From an uncultured Ferrovum sp. (GTDB lineage Bacteria > Pseudomonadota > Gammaproteobacteria > Burkholderiales > Ferrovaceae): a stretch of 64,000 nucleotides of DNA. The notes under the pieces are model-generated. The model was not told the DNA's origin, ran no database searches, and saw only the letters and a program-made list of their open reading frames with translations. The stretch is taken from the NCBI GenBank assembly GCA_903909215.1, contig CAIVUX010000051.1, positions 1 through 64,000 of the forward strand. The letters are read 5' to 3'. A program made the position numbers and the translations under genes. Positions 30,784 to 40,351 of the stretch are shown here, piece after piece (positions within the stretch are counted from its first letter, which is position 1; each line of letters starts with the position of its first letter).

Positions 30784-31047
30784 TTACTCCATTCGGGGTA
30801 GCGCGCCCTGCAATAGAATACGTCGCAATAAACCCAGCAACGCAATCCCCATCCAGGCGCCCTCTAGAATAACGAAGGGAAGATAATCAATAAGATAGGA
30901 GGCGTAACAAGATACTCCTGCCCCCGCTATATTCATTAAAATATAGCTCAAGCTGTTCTGCGATAAAAGACCAAATAAATTCAGTAAAAAAGCCAATAGC
31001 AATAGTGCCACGCCCAATGAGCCGATGACGACCGAATAAGAGGCCAT
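30784..31047 (-). CDS. Small membrane protein, CBU_0592-like family
   Basis: An 87-residue protein with three hydrophobic segments (about 5-27, 32-52 and 56-76). The pattern of a central NIAGAG segment followed by aromatic residues and ILEGAWMGIA resembles the uncharacterised CBU_0592 family seen beside transporters and metabolic genes. It lies between folD and the GcvT-like gene on the same strand, 14 bases after folD. Function unknown. It could be an accessory subunit for the permease at the end of the operon, but nothing shows that directly. Confidence 0.65.
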   Translation of the reverse strand: MASYSVVIGSLGVALLLLAFLLNLFGLLSQNSLSYILMNIAGAGVSCYASYLIDYLPFVILEGAWMGIALLGLLRRILLQGALPRME

Positions 31048-31061
31048 GGTGATTGCCAGGC

Positions 31062-31961
31062 CTAGGCCAACACGGTGACTTGCGAGGGTTGTGGAGCGAG
31101 GCCCTTGGTACGTTCCAACATGCGCTCGGCAGATTGCACCGTATTCACCACCAACATGGTCACCGTCATGGGGCCCACGCCACCGGGCACCGGAGTGATG
31201 TAAGAGGCCTTCTTTTTAACCCCTTCAAAATCCACATCGCCCACCAAGCGACCATTGGGGAGGCGGTTAATACCCACATCAATCACCACCGCACCGGTCT
31301 TCACCATTTGCGGCAAAATGAGGTTGGGCACGCCTGCGGCTACCACCAGAATATCGGCCAGTATAGTGAACTGGGCCAGATCGCGGGTCTTGGCGTGACA
31401 GATCACCACCGTGGCCTCGCTTTGCATAAGCATCAGCGCCATGGGTTTGCCCACAATGTTGCTGGCCCCCACCACCACCACATTTTGCCCAGCCACAGAA
31501 ATATTTTCTGATTCTAATAAACGTTGCACACCATAGGGAGTGCAAGGGGGAAAGACAATGCCACCCACCACCAAGCCTCCTACGTTATACAGATGAAAAC
31601 CATCCACATCTTTTTCATGGGAAATGGTTTCTAGTACCTGACGAATTTGAAAATGCGGAGGTAAGGGCAGTTGCACCAAAATGCCATGAATACTGGGGTC
31701 GGCATTAAGCTTGGCAATTTCTGCAATGATGACATCCTGATGCACATCCGCAGGAAATCGATACACTTCAGAATGTAGTCCAACCTCCGCGCAAGCCTTG
31801 GCTTTTTTATCCACATACACTTTTGAAGCCGGATTGTCGCCCACCAAAATGACAGCAAGGCCGGGCTTGCACCCCAACGCCACCAAACCCTCAACCCGCG
31901 TGCGGTATTCCGCGCGCACTTGCTTGGCCACTGCATTGCCATCAATAATCTTTGCAACCAT
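31062..31961 (-). CDS. folD: Methylene-THF dehydrogenase / methenyl-THF cyclohydrolase
   Basis: A bifunctional cytosolic enzyme that oxidises methylene-THF to methenyl-THF and hydrolyses it to formyl-THF. The 299-residue protein shows the substrate-binding YVDKKAKAC segment, GILVQLPLP, and the nucleotide-binding VVGASNIVGKPMA and PVPGGVGPMT signatures. ATG 31961 was chosen over GTG 31967 because GGAG is well spaced for it. Located in the methylamine operon, it probably processes methylene-THF from N-methylglutamate dehydrogenase toward FtfL, replacing the mtdA/fch pair used in alphaproteobacterial serine-cycle methylotrophs. Confidence 0.95.
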   Translation of the reverse strand: MVAKIIDGNAVAKQVRAEYRTRVEGLVALGCKPGLAVILVGDNPASKVYVDKKAKACAEVGLHSEVYRFPADVHQDVIIAEIAKLNADPSIHGILVQLPLPPHFQIRQVLETISHEKDVDGFHLYNVGGLVVGGIVFPPCTPYGVQRLLESENISVAGQNVVVVGASNIVGKPMALMLMQSEATVVICHAKTRDLAQFTILADILVVAAGVPNLILPQMVKTGAVVIDVGINRLPNGRLVGDVDFEGVKKKASYITPVPGGVGPMTVTMLVVNTVQSAERMLERTKGLAPQPSQVTVLA

Positions 31962-32040
31962 TTTCACGTTCTCCGCTAATACTCGCTACCAATACAGTTA
32001 TTGCTCGAATAAAAAACCGGCGCCTACCCACCAAGAACGA

Positions 32041-32092
32041 CTGAGCGCTCAGGACATATGGGGCGAGCTCCGGAGGGTATAACGAGGTACCC
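32041..32092. repeat. Structured intergenic segment upstream of folD
   Basis: The 140-base gap between mgsC and folD holds a perfect 12-base palindrome CTGAGCGCTCAG (32041-32052) and an inverted repeat GGGTA...TACCC (32075-32092). These may be operator or mRNA processing elements that set separate expression of folD. No known riboswitch class was recognised. Confidence 0.45.
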
Positions 32093-32101
32093 TAAAAAAA
32101 T

Positions 32102-33445
32102 CTATAACGGCACGCCAGGAATCCAATTGGTTCCTGCCAAGGGCAGCTTGGCCATAGCTGCTGCTTCAATGGTGAGCGCCACCAAGTCTTCGCGCTCCAA
32201 ATGATGCACATTCGACTTTCCGCAAGCGCGCGCAATGGTGGTGAGCTCCATATTGAGCGTCTTGAAGTAATTGCGCACATGCTTTGCCGCCACTTCTGGA
32301 TTAAGGCGCTGTTCCAAAATAGGATCTTGCGTGGTGACACCCACCGGACATTTTCCCGTATGGCAGTGATGACAGAAGCCTGGTGCGGTGCCCAGCTTCT
32401 TGTAATCAGCCAATGCAGAATGATGTTCGCCGTTCTGGAAATAAGTTTCATTGTTGCAACCCAAAGCAAACAACACGCCCTGCCCAATGGCCACTGCATC
32501 AGCGCCCATGGCCAAAGCCTTGGCCACATCGGCGCCTGTGCGAATACCGCCGGACACAACCAATTGCACCTTATCCTTCATGTTGAGGTCTTCTAAGGCT
32601 TCCACTGCCTGGCGCACAGCGGCCAGCGTAGGAATGCCCACATGCTCAATGAATACGGTTTGGGTGGCCGCCGTACCGCCTTGCATGCCATCCACCACCA
32701 CCACATCAGCACCGGCATGCACTGCCAGCTTCACGTCGTTGTACACCCGCGTGGCACCAATCTTCACGTAGATGGGCACTTGCCAATCGGTCATTTCACG
32801 CAATTCATTAATCTTGATCACCAAGTCATCGGGACCCGTCCAATCAGGGTGGCGACAAGCGGAACGCTGATCGATGCCCTCGGGCAAGGTGCGCATACCC
32901 GCCACCCGTGGGTTAATTTTTTGGCCCAGCAACATACCGCCACCGCCGGGTTTAGCACCCTGTCCAATCACCACCTCAATGGCATTGGCCTTGCGCAGGT
33001 CATCCGGATTAAAGCCGTAGCGCGAAGGCAAGCACTGATAGACCAATGTTTTTGATGACTGGCGCTCTTCTTGTGTCATACCGCCATCACCAGTAGTAGT
33101 GGTGGTGCCCAATTCTGTAGCAGCCAAACCCAAAGCTTCCTTCACGTTGGCGGAGAGCGAGCCGAAGCTCATGCCGGCGATGGTGATTGGCATATCCAAC
33201 ACGATGGGGTTTTTAGCAAAGCGCGTACCCAACACCGTTTTGGTAACGCATTTCTCGCGGTACCCCTCTAAGGGGTAACGCGATGCAGATCCTGCTAGAA
33301 ACAGCAGATCATCAAAAGAAGGTAATGCGCGTTTAGCACCCAAACCACGGATTTCATATAGGCCATGGGCCGACGCATTTTGAATGTAATTGATCACATC
33401 ACGGTTAAAACCGTGGCTTTCTTCGTGGGTAATTTTTTCGCTCAC
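32102..33445 (-). CDS. mgsC: N-methylglutamate synthase subunit C (FMN-binding glutamate synthase domain)
   Basis: A 447-residue protein matching the FMN/Fe-S synthase domain of glutamate synthase large subunit: GAKPGGGGMLLGQKI and VVDGMQGGTAATQ barrel motifs, and a Cys cluster CHHCHTGKCPVG for iron-sulfur binding. With MgsA and MgsB it forms N-methylglutamate from methylamine-derived substrate and 2-oxoglutarate. The start is GTG 33445, preceded by AGGAGT and one base from the mgsB stop; the longer frame has no family similarity. Context with gmaS and mgdABCD separates it from ordinary GltB. Confidence 0.92.
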   Translation of the reverse strand: MSEKITHEESHGFNRDVINYIQNASAHGLYEIRGLGAKRALPSFDDLLFLAGSASRYPLEGYREKCVTKTVLGTRFAKNPIVLDMPITIAGMSFGSLSANVKEALGLAATELGTTTTTGDGGMTQEERQSSKTLVYQCLPSRYGFNPDDLRKANAIEVVIGQGAKPGGGGMLLGQKINPRVAGMRTLPEGIDQRSACRHPDWTGPDDLVIKINELREMTDWQVPIYVKIGATRVYNDVKLAVHAGADVVVVDGMQGGTAATQTVFIEHVGIPTLAAVRQAVEALEDLNMKDKVQLVVSGGIRTGADVAKALAMGADAVAIGQGVLFALGCNNETYFQNGEHHSALADYKKLGTAPGFCHHCHTGKCPVGVTTQDPILEQRLNPEVAAKHVRNYFKTLNMELTTIARACGKSNVHHLEREDLVALTIEAAAMAKLPLAGTNWIPGVPL

Positions 33446-33446
33446 T

Positions 33447-34121
33447 TTAGTACTCCTGTTTGGCGTCCGCGTTCCAGTGATACAGCTTCTTGGCAGAGGC
33501 AATGCGCTTAAATTCTTTTGCGTTGTAATCAAAACCAGCTTTCTTAAGCAAATCTCCAACTTTTTTAATGTCTTGTTCGGTCATTTTTTGTTCTTCGGCA
33601 TCAGCGCCCAAAGAACGAATTTCACCGCGCACATATAAGACGGCTTCGTATAAAGAATCACCCAGCGCATCACCGGCGTTGCCGCACACCACCATGTTTC
33701 CGGCTTGCGCCATAAAGGCGGAATAGCTGCCCACATCCCCACCCACCACAATGTCAATACCCTTCATGGAAATGCCACAGCGCAGCGATGCGTCGCCTTC
33801 GATAATTAAGGTGCCGCCATGTCCGGTAGCGCCCGCTGATGCAGAAGCAAAACCCTTCACGCGTACAGTGCCGGACATCATGTTTTCAGCTACACCAGTA
33901 CCGGCGTTACCATGAATGGTGACGTTGGCGGTTTTATTCATGCCTGCAGCGTAATAGCCTGCGTGCCCTTGAATATCCACACTCACATCCGCATCCAGTC
34001 CCACGGCAATATTATGGGCCCCGTCGGGATTGGTAATGTTGACGTGCTTAACGCCCGCCTTCGCCAAATCATGGTGCAAATATTGGTTTAACTCTCTGAC
34101 ACTGACTTTGCTTAAATCCAT
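33447..34121 (-). CDS. mgsB: N-methylglutamate synthase subunit B (GltB C-terminal-like)
   Basis: A 224-residue protein with the right-handed beta-helix (GXGXG) fold of the glutamate synthase C-terminal domain, seen as repeated units like IHGNAGTGVAENMMSGTVRVKG and IEGDASLRCGISMKG. In this family it is a structural subunit that couples MgsA and MgsC. The gene lies 37 bases after mgsA and 1 base before mgsC. No catalytic motif is expected. Confidence 0.92.
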   Translation of the reverse strand: MDLSKVSVRELNQYLHHDLAKAGVKHVNITNPDGAHNIAVGLDADVSVDIQGHAGYYAAGMNKTANVTIHGNAGTGVAENMMSGTVRVKGFASASAGATGHGGTLIIEGDASLRCGISMKGIDIVVGGDVGSYSAFMAQAGNMVVCGNAGDALGDSLYEAVLYVRGEIRSLGADAEEQKMTEQDIKKVGDLLKKAGFDYNAKEFKRIASAKKLYHWNADAKQEY

Positions 34122-34158
34122 GGTGAAGCCTCCCCATGCTTACAATTTAAATTGATGT

Positions 34159-35070
34159 TCATGCTTTTCCTTCCACGGTCCAAACATAGAGTTGCTCGGG
34201 AACCGGTTCGAATAGGCTTGCGTTTTTAATATCGGGCAACTGAGCCAAAGAACGAAACTCAGAGGCGATGGCCACGTAATCATCGGTTTCAGCCACCACC
34301 GCGGGTTTGCAGGCGAAGGGATCGCGCACCAAGGCTAATTTGTCACGGGTGCCCATGAGGAAGGTGTAGAAGCCATCCAGCTCTTCAAAACACTTTTTGA
34401 TGGCGGTTTCCAAATCATCGCCACTGCGCATGCACCACTCGATAAAGCGGCATGCGGCTTCCGTATCATTGTCGGTATCAAAGTGAATGCCAAAATGTTC
34501 CAGCTTACGACGCACGCTAAAGGGGTTTGAAATGGTACCGTTATGCGCCAAACAAAAATCGGTACCCGCTGTAAAGGGATGGGCATGAGCTGGAGTGACC
34601 GCCGATTCCGTAGCCATACGGGTGTGGCCAATTAAGTGGCTGCCCTTTAGCTTGCCCAAGTCATAGCGTTCCACCACTTGCGCAGGCGTGCCAATGTCTT
34701 TGTACACATCCAGGTTATGGCCCACGGAAAGAATATGCACTCCGGGGAAATGCTCGCCAATCCAGGTCCTCACCACTTCCGTTTCCAAGTGAGAAATAAG
34801 AATGGCATGGTTGCCCTTGGTGCTGAGGCGCACTTTAGAACCCAAATGCTGATTGAAGTCGTTTTCCAACCCCGCCCAATAATTGAAGTCTGTGGTGTTG
34901 GCCCATAAATTGTATTTGAGCTCGCCTTTTTTAGCGCCATTAGTAAACACGGCCAAGCCCGCAGACTCCGGACCGCGCTCGGTCATACCAATCAACATAG
35001 GCACCATGAGTGCACCCAAGGTGTCATACAGAGCCGGTTTTTTAACCAGTAGTCCTACCAATCCACACAT
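34159..35070 (-). CDS. mgsA: N-methylglutamate synthase subunit A (class II amidotransferase)
   Basis: A 303-residue Ntn-type amidotransferase with nucleophile Cys2 exposed after Met removal (MCGLVGLL) and the conserved HTRMATES and HNGTISN segments. It releases the amine from gamma-glutamylmethylamide (instead of ammonia from glutamine) for the MgsC site. It follows gmaS by 18 bases, consistent with channelled use of the GmaS product. Confidence 0.92.
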   Translation of the reverse strand: MCGLVGLLVKKPALYDTLGALMVPMLIGMTERGPESAGLAVFTNGAKKGELKYNLWANTTDFNYWAGLENDFNQHLGSKVRLSTKGNHAILISHLETEVVRTWIGEHFPGVHILSVGHNLDVYKDIGTPAQVVERYDLGKLKGSHLIGHTRMATESAVTPAHAHPFTAGTDFCLAHNGTISNPFSVRRKLEHFGIHFDTDNDTEAACRFIEWCMRSGDDLETAIKKCFEELDGFYTFLMGTRDKLALVRDPFACKPAVVAETDDYVAIASEFRSLAQLPDIKNASLFEPVPEQLYVWTVEGKA

Positions 35071-35088
35071 ATTATTTTCCTCTAATGG

Positions 35089-36480
35089 TTAAAAGAATTC
35101 GATGTAGCGCTTGAATTCCCAGTCCGACACTTGCCGTTGGTATTCCAGCCACTCATTGCGTTTGTTGTCTACAAATTCTTCAATGAATGCACCGCCCAAG
35201 GCGTTGCAAATGGTCTTGTCCGCTTCTAGAGCGTCCAATGCCAAACTCAAGTTCTGGGGCAGAATCTTAATTTTATGTTTCTCGAGCTCTTCGTAGGTGA
35301 GGTTATAAATATTAAAGTTATGCGGCTCACCGGGATCCAAATTGCGCTCTACGCCATCCAAACCGGCTGCAATAATGGCGGCGGTGGCAAGGTAGGGGTT
35401 GCAAGAGGTGTCTGGTAAACGCATTTCCAAACGGCCAAAAGGCACGCGCAACAAAGTGGAGCGATTGTTGTTGCCGTAGGAAATGTAGGCCGGCGCCCAT
35501 GTGGCACCGGTGCGCGAACCACCCACCACCAAACGTTTGTAAGAGTTCACCGTGGGGTTGCACAGTGCTGTGAGGGCGGGTGCATGTGCCAAAATACCAG
35601 CGCCAAATTGGTAAGCTAATTTGGAGAGGCCCATGCCACGCTTGTCTGATTTGTCCTCAAACAAATTGCGTTTTCCATCGCTCAAAGAAATGTGCTGATG
35701 CATGCCATTACCAGGGCGATTGGCGAAAGGCTTGGGCATGAAAGAACACACCAAGCCCAAATCATTGGCAATTTCACTGGCCGCCATCTTCACCAAAATG
35801 AAATGATCCGCAGAGGTTAAACAATCGGTGTAGGTGTAGTTAATTTCAAACTGACCGTTGGCATCCTCATGGTCAATTTGATACACATCCAACCCACATT
35901 CAATTAAAGACTCGCTCAGGCGCTCTAGGAATGCACGGTTGCGTGACATACCTTTGTAGTCGTAGCAGGGTTTCTCCAGCGTATCGGTATCATCCGCGGG
36001 CACATAGGCGCCGGCGGCGTTCTTTTTGAGCAATGAAAACTCAGGCTCCAGACCGGTAAACATGGTCCAACCGTGTTTTTTAAGACGCGCCACTTGGTTT
36101 TGCAACACGAAGCGGGTGTCGAAGGGGTGGGGTTTTCCATTCACGTGGCCCACGCAGACAATGCGCGCATAACCGGGCTGCCAAGGTACCAAACATAAGG
36201 TGTTAAGATCGCCCACAGCCATGTAATCAGGGCCATCGGGGCCAATGCCCAATCCGCCAATGGCGAAGGCTGCAAAGCCTGCACCAACGGTCAGAATGTC
36301 ATCCAGATGCGCAACCGGAACCGATTTGGTTTTGGCCACACCATGAATATTGACGAACTGCGCCAAGATGTACTTAACGCTGTTGTCCTTTAAAAACTTC
36401 TTTGCAACTGCAACCGAAGCGAACTTCTGGTTTAATCCGGCACTGCTTCCCGTCTTTGTTGGTACTTTTTTAGTTGCCAT
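35089..36480 (-). CDS. gmaS: Gamma-glutamylmethylamide synthetase
   Basis: A 463-residue glutamine-synthetase-family ligase that joins methylamine to glutamate using ATP. Visible family elements are GLEPEFSLL, the metal-binding [24 protein letters not shown], and [13 protein letters not shown]. The protein belongs to the GS type III-like branch and lacks the C-terminal adenylylation Tyr region of GlnA. Clustering with mgsABC and mgdABCD is the main reason for GmaS rather than a generic glutamate-amine ligase. ATG 36480 lies 11 bases after the mgdD stop. Confidence 0.92.
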   Translation of the reverse strand: MATKKVPTKTGSSAGLNQKFASVAVAKKFLKDNSVKYILAQFVNIHGVAKTKSVPVAHLDDILTVGAGFAAFAIGGLGIGPDGPDYMAVGDLNTLCLVPWQPGYARIVCVGHVNGKPHPFDTRFVLQNQVARLKKHGWTMFTGLEPEFSLLKKNAAGAYVPADDTDTLEKPCYDYKGMSRNRAFLERLSESLIECGLDVYQIDHEDANGQFEINYTYTDCLTSADHFILVKMAASEIANDLGLVCSFMPKPFANRPGNGMHQHISLSDGKRNLFEDKSDKRGMGLSKLAYQFGAGILAHAPALTALCNPTVNSYKRLVVGGSRTGATWAPAYISYGNNNRSTLLRVPFGRLEMRLPDTSCNPYLATAAIIAAGLDGVERNLDPGEPHNFNIYNLTYEELEKHKIKILPQNLSLALDALEADKTICNALGGAFIEEFVDNKRNEWLEYQRQVSDWEFKRYIEFF

Positions 36481-36491
36481 GGGGCTCTCCT

Positions 36492-37181
36492 TTATCTCAG
36501 GGACAATGCTTTCAGCTTGGCCAGGTCCGGGTACAAGCTGTTAATACCAATCGCCGCCCCACCCAACTCTTGGGACACTTGCAGCAGCGTTTTCCACAAA
36601 CAAGCGCCAAACGTGCCATCACACCAGATGCGGTACAAGGGAACGCCGTCACTTAATTTTCGAATCACCAAAACACTAATCCCAGTCATGGAGGTCATTA
36701 CCAAGCGACGCTCATTCATGGGGAAGCTATTAAAATTCACATTGCAAGTCTGCACCAACAACGAATTGATCTCACTGCCGGTTATGGCAATAGAAGCGTC
36801 TTGACGGAATACCGGCGTTACACCCGGTAAGCCGCGACCCAATGCTGCCGCCAAGCGTGCCGCTGTCACCCCTTCCAAACCATCTTCCACCAAAAATTCT
36901 GTGCTGGCCAAGCGCGCCACCAAGCCGTTTTCTTCTATGGCGTCCCAATGATTAATTTCAGCGGGGGGTGTTACGCCCTGGCTGCGCAACCAGTCACCAG
37001 CGCCAGGGCCTTTAACCCCAAAGCGTGACAAAAAGCTCACATCCGCCAAGCCTAATTTTTGACGAGCCACATCTTCATGCGGGACAAACTGCAGGGGAAT
37101 GGGCATATGGTTCAACGTAATCCACATGGGTTTCAGCGCTTCATGCGCACTGTGTAAGGGGCTGGATCGAACGGCGCTCAT
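36492..37181 (-). CDS. mgdD: N-methylglutamate dehydrogenase subunit D (SoxG-like)
   Basis: A 229-residue protein of the sarcosine-oxidase gamma subunit family, with the segments [15 protein letters not shown] and STEFLVEDG and a C-terminal [14 protein letters not shown]. The gamma subunit supports the methylene-transfer half of the heterotetramer. Its start overlaps the mgdC stop by 4 bases. The assignment to N-methylglutamate rather than sarcosine follows from the adjoining gmaS and mgsABC genes. Confidence 0.88.
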   Translation of the reverse strand: MSAVRSSPLHSAHEALKPMWITLNHMPIPLQFVPHEDVARQKLGLADVSFLSRFGVKGPGAGDWLRSQGVTPPAEINHWDAIEENGLVARLASTEFLVEDGLEGVTAARLAAALGRGLPGVTPVFRQDASIAITGSEINSLLVQTCNVNFNSFPMNERRLVMTSMTGISVLVIRKLSDGVPLYRIWCDGTFGACLWKTLLQVSQELGGAAIGINSLYPDLAKLKALSLR

Positions 37182-40090
37182 GCGGACTCCTCCAATTTCT
37201 GGCGTGCCCCTTCGGGGTCATAGAACGGTGTTTTTACCACCGTAGCCTCTACCAATTTTCCATCCACGCGAATTTTACAGTGCGAACCCACGGCCGATTG
37301 AGCCATTTCTATAAACATCAAACCGATAAAGTGGCCTAGGGATTCACTAAAAGCCACGCTGGTAATGCGCCCAATGATGCGTTGACCATCAATCACCAAG
37401 TGGCTTTCTTTTAAGGCTGGGCCGCGATAGCTGCCGGGCACAGCAAAGCCCACCAATACTTGCTTGCGTGCTTTTTCATTCAAAATTTTAAGGCTGCGCT
37501 GACCCACAAAGAAAGGTTTATCAAGCTTTACCGCCCAGCTCATGGCGGCGTCAAAGGGTGAGGTCAGCCCATCCGTGTCTTGGCTTACAATGATGTGGCC
37601 CTTTTCCAAACGCAGCAGTCGTTGCGCTTCAACGCCGAAGGGGCGGATGTTAAACCCAGCGCCGGCTTTCATGATTTCGTCCCACACATGTGCCGCGTAG
37701 GTAGCGGGAATATGAATTTCGTAGCCCAACTCGCCAATAAAGCCCACGCGCATTAAACGAGCAGGCACACCCGCCACATCGCCTTCGCGCACAGCAAGGT
37801 ACGGAAAGCCCGCTTCACTCACATCCATAGACGTGAGCGCTGCCAATACTTTGCGCGACAGGGGTCCTGCTAAATTCATGCCGGCAAAAGAACCGGTCAC
37901 ATTCACGATGCCCACATTCAACCCCCATTGGGTGTTGAGTCGTGTCATTTCACGATATACAGTGGCAGAACCGGTGGTGGTGGTGGTGAAGTAGAAATGA
38001 TTGTCGCCCAGCTTGGCCACCACCCCATCATCAATCACCACGCCCGCTTCATCCACCATCACGGCGTAGCGTGTGGCGCCCACCTTCATGTTGGAATAGC
38101 GGCCCACGTAAATGCGTTCCAAAAACTCGCCTGCATCAGGGCCAAACACTTCCATTTTGCCCAGAGTGCCCACATCAATCAAAGCCACACCGGTGCGCAC
38201 TGCTTGTACTTCAGCGGCAATGGCACCTTCACGGGTAACACCCGCGGCGCCATAGTATTCTGGGCGCAACCATGCACCGGCTTGCATAAATACGGCGCCG
38301 GCGCTTTCGTGGCGCGACTGTAAGGGTGTTAAGCGCTCGGGATAAAAACTGCGTCCCGCCAAATGACTTAAAGGCACGGGATGAAAGAATGGGCGAGCCG
38401 TGGTGGTCCCTACTTCTTGAATGGGTTTCTGAGTAATCTTGGCCAACACGCGAATAGCATTCATGTTGGAATGCTTGCCCTGGCTAGGGCCCATGCCCAC
38501 CGTGGTGAAGCGCTTCATTAACTCAATGTTATCGAAGCCTTCCTGGGCGGCATTGTAAAAATCTTTGAGTTGTAAATCTTCATCAAAATCCACAAAGTTT
38601 TTACCATTGGGGTGATCCACGAAGGGGTAAGGATGCGAAGGCGACACCGCTTCAGGCGCCACGCTCACCGAAGGGCCGCTGCCCAAACCCACATGTGCGG
38701 CGGCGGCTTGCCCTGCGCGCTCGCCATCTTTCAGTTTTTGCGTAAGGTCGTACACGCCATTCACGCGCCCTGCGGCAAACACACCGGCAGGTAAAACATC
38801 AGGAACAAACTGATGAACATGGGTGGCATAGCGCATGCGCGTACCGGCTTGATACAACAGCGGTGCAGCAGGCGCCCAACCAACGCTCATGAAAATGCCG
38901 TCGCAGGCCAATACACTTTGCACGGTGGTATCCACAACACCTTCTGCGTTACGAGGACAGATTACCGCAGCACGCACCCCATCATTATTGCTGGTGGGGG
39001 TGGCTTCATAGATGCAATGCCCCACTAAAATGTCAATGCCCAAGGCGGCCACTGCACCGGCATAAGGCGTGGACTCACCTTCGGGACGCAAGTCCACCAA
39101 GGCCACTACTTTTACCCCATGGTTATGCAAATTTACTGCGGTGCGGTAACCCTCGGTGTTGGCAGCCAGCACCACCACCTCACTGGCAGGCTGCACCGCA
39201 TAGCGATAAATAAGGCGCTGTGCAGCGGAGGCCATCATAATGCCGGGCAGGTCATTGTTGCGGAATACTGCGGGCTGATCGTAAGCTCCGGAGGCTACCA
39301 CCACAGCACGTGCGCGCATTTTGGTCATTCGTTTGGCGTCTACCAACGGCACCCAATGATCTGCGTAGTAACCGCTGGCAATAGTAGATAAGCGCACGTC
39401 AATGTTGGGTTGTGCCGCAATGGTTTTAAGCAGCCCTTGCAAAATGGCTGATGAATCATGCTGGCCACCACGGTTGTAGCCCAACCAACCGCCCACGCCC
39501 GCTTGCTCGTCCACCACCACCACCTTAGCGCCTGCGTTGGCCGCGCTAATGGCGGCTGATAAACCTGAGGGGCCGGAGCCAATGACCAATACATCTGTAA
39601 AATCGTATTGCTTGGGTGTTTTAATGCGCGGCGCATTAAAATCCACACGTCCCAAACCGGTTAACGCACGGAATAATTTTTCCCAAGCATGTACCAGAAA
39701 TTTTGGGCTGTGGAACGCCTTGTAATAAAAACCTACCGGCAAGAAAGCGCTTAAGTAATCCAGAATGCGTGCTTTGTCCTTAGCCAAACCACCAAAGGTA
39801 TTGACCGCGCGCAAATCCATGCCCGCTTCGAGTGGTGTGACATCGCCGCGCATATTAAGGCGCGCACCATCTTGCACCATGACATTAACGTCGTGATTGG
39901 CCATGCTGAGAACACCGCGTGTGCGGTGGTACTTAAAACTGCGACCCATAACCTTAACGCCACATGCCATTAAGGCGCTGCTGATGGTGTCTCCAACAAA
40001 TCCGCTGTAATCCCGACCTTCAAAACGAAAGGCTATGGGTTGGCTGCGGTCAATCCATTCGCCCGATACCTGTGGCAGACGTTTACTCAT
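37178..40090 (-). CDS. mgdC: N-methylglutamate dehydrogenase subunit C (SoxA-like alpha)
   Basis: A 970-residue alpha subunit. An N-terminal region resembling the plant-ferredoxin-like/Fdh-type domain of SoxA precedes a Rossmann domain (VLVIGSGPSGLSAAISAA), and the C-terminal part is a GcvT-like THF-binding domain (LIDVGTLGKMEVFG and RLLRLEKGHIIVSQDTDG). The complex oxidises N-methylglutamate, regenerating glutamate and giving methylene-THF. The start at 40090 overlaps the mgdB stop by 8 bases; upstream frame residues belong to mgdB sequence in another frame. Confidence 0.92.
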   Translation of the reverse strand: MSKRLPQVSGEWIDRSQPIAFRFEGRDYSGFVGDTISSALMACGVKVMGRSFKYHRTRGVLSMANHDVNVMVQDGARLNMRGDVTPLEAGMDLRAVNTFGGLAKDKARILDYLSAFLPVGFYYKAFHSPKFLVHAWEKLFRALTGLGRVDFNAPRIKTPKQYDFTDVLVIGSGPSGLSAAISAANAGAKVVVVDEQAGVGGWLGYNRGGQHDSSAILQGLLKTIAAQPNIDVRLSTIASGYYADHWVPLVDAKRMTKMRARAVVVASGAYDQPAVFRNNDLPGIMMASAAQRLIYRYAVQPASEVVVLAANTEGYRTAVNLHNHGVKVVALVDLRPEGESTPYAGAVAALGIDILVGHCIYEATPTSNNDGVRAAVICPRNAEGVVDTTVQSVLACDGIFMSVGWAPAAPLLYQAGTRMRYATHVHQFVPDVLPAGVFAAGRVNGVYDLTQKLKDGERAGQAAAAHVGLGSGPSVSVAPEAVSPSHPYPFVDHPNGKNFVDFDEDLQLKDFYNAAQEGFDNIELMKRFTTVGMGPSQGKHSNMNAIRVLAKITQKPIQEVGTTTARPFFHPVPLSHLAGRSFYPERLTPLQSRHESAGAVFMQAGAWLRPEYYGAAGVTREGAIAAEVQAVRTGVALIDVGTLGKMEVFGPDAGEFLERIYVGRYSNMKVGATRYAVMVDEAGVVIDDGVVAKLGDNHFYFTTTTTGSATVYREMTRLNTQWGLNVGIVNVTGSFAGMNLAGPLSRKVLAALTSMDVSEAGFPYLAVREGDVAGVPARLMRVGFIGELGYEIHIPATYAAHVWDEIMKAGAGFNIRPFGVEAQRLLRLEKGHIIVSQDTDGLTSPFDAAMSWAVKLDKPFFVGQRSLKILNEKARKQVLVGFAVPGSYRGPALKESHLVIDGQRIIGRITSVAFSESLGHFIGLMFIEMAQSAVGSHCKIRVDGKLVEATVVKTPFYDPEGARQKLEESA

Positions 40091-40349
40091 GATGCGGTCC
40101 CGCCCCATATAAATAGGTTTCTTTAACTTCATCCGCTTGCGTATCGCGCACGGCAATAAACCACACGCCACTGGCCATGTGATACCACCATTCTTTCTTC
40201 ACACCCGGCGCTCCGTTGCGGTGGAATACGTAATCTACCCACTCGCCGTCGGTGCACGTATCGGGGTTGGGCATATCACGACATTCACCCCAATAAAAAA
40301 ACTCTTGCAGGGGGCGTGGACCATTGATAGGACAGTTCATTAGTTTCAT
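40083..40349 (-). CDS. mgdB: N-methylglutamate dehydrogenase subunit B (SoxD-like delta)
   Basis: An 88-residue zinc-binding delta subunit type protein. It has CPING near the N terminus, then GECRDMP, and the WVDYVFHRNGAPGVKKEWWYH segment characteristic of SoxD. The ATG at 40349 starts 2 bases after the mgdA TGA; a TTG two codons upstream would overlap it. Small size is normal for this subunit. Confidence 0.9.
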   Translation of the reverse strand: MKLMNCPINGPRPLQEFFYWGECRDMPNPDTCTDGEWVDYVFHRNGAPGVKKEWWYHMASGVWFIAVRDTQADEVKETYLYGAGPHHE

Positions 40350-40351
40350 GA

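Noticed and set aside
32102-35070. Ordinary glutamate synthase split into three genes
   Set aside because: The GltB-like domains are encoded separately in the MgsABC manner and flanked by gmaS and mgdABCD; no small GltD subunit is present.
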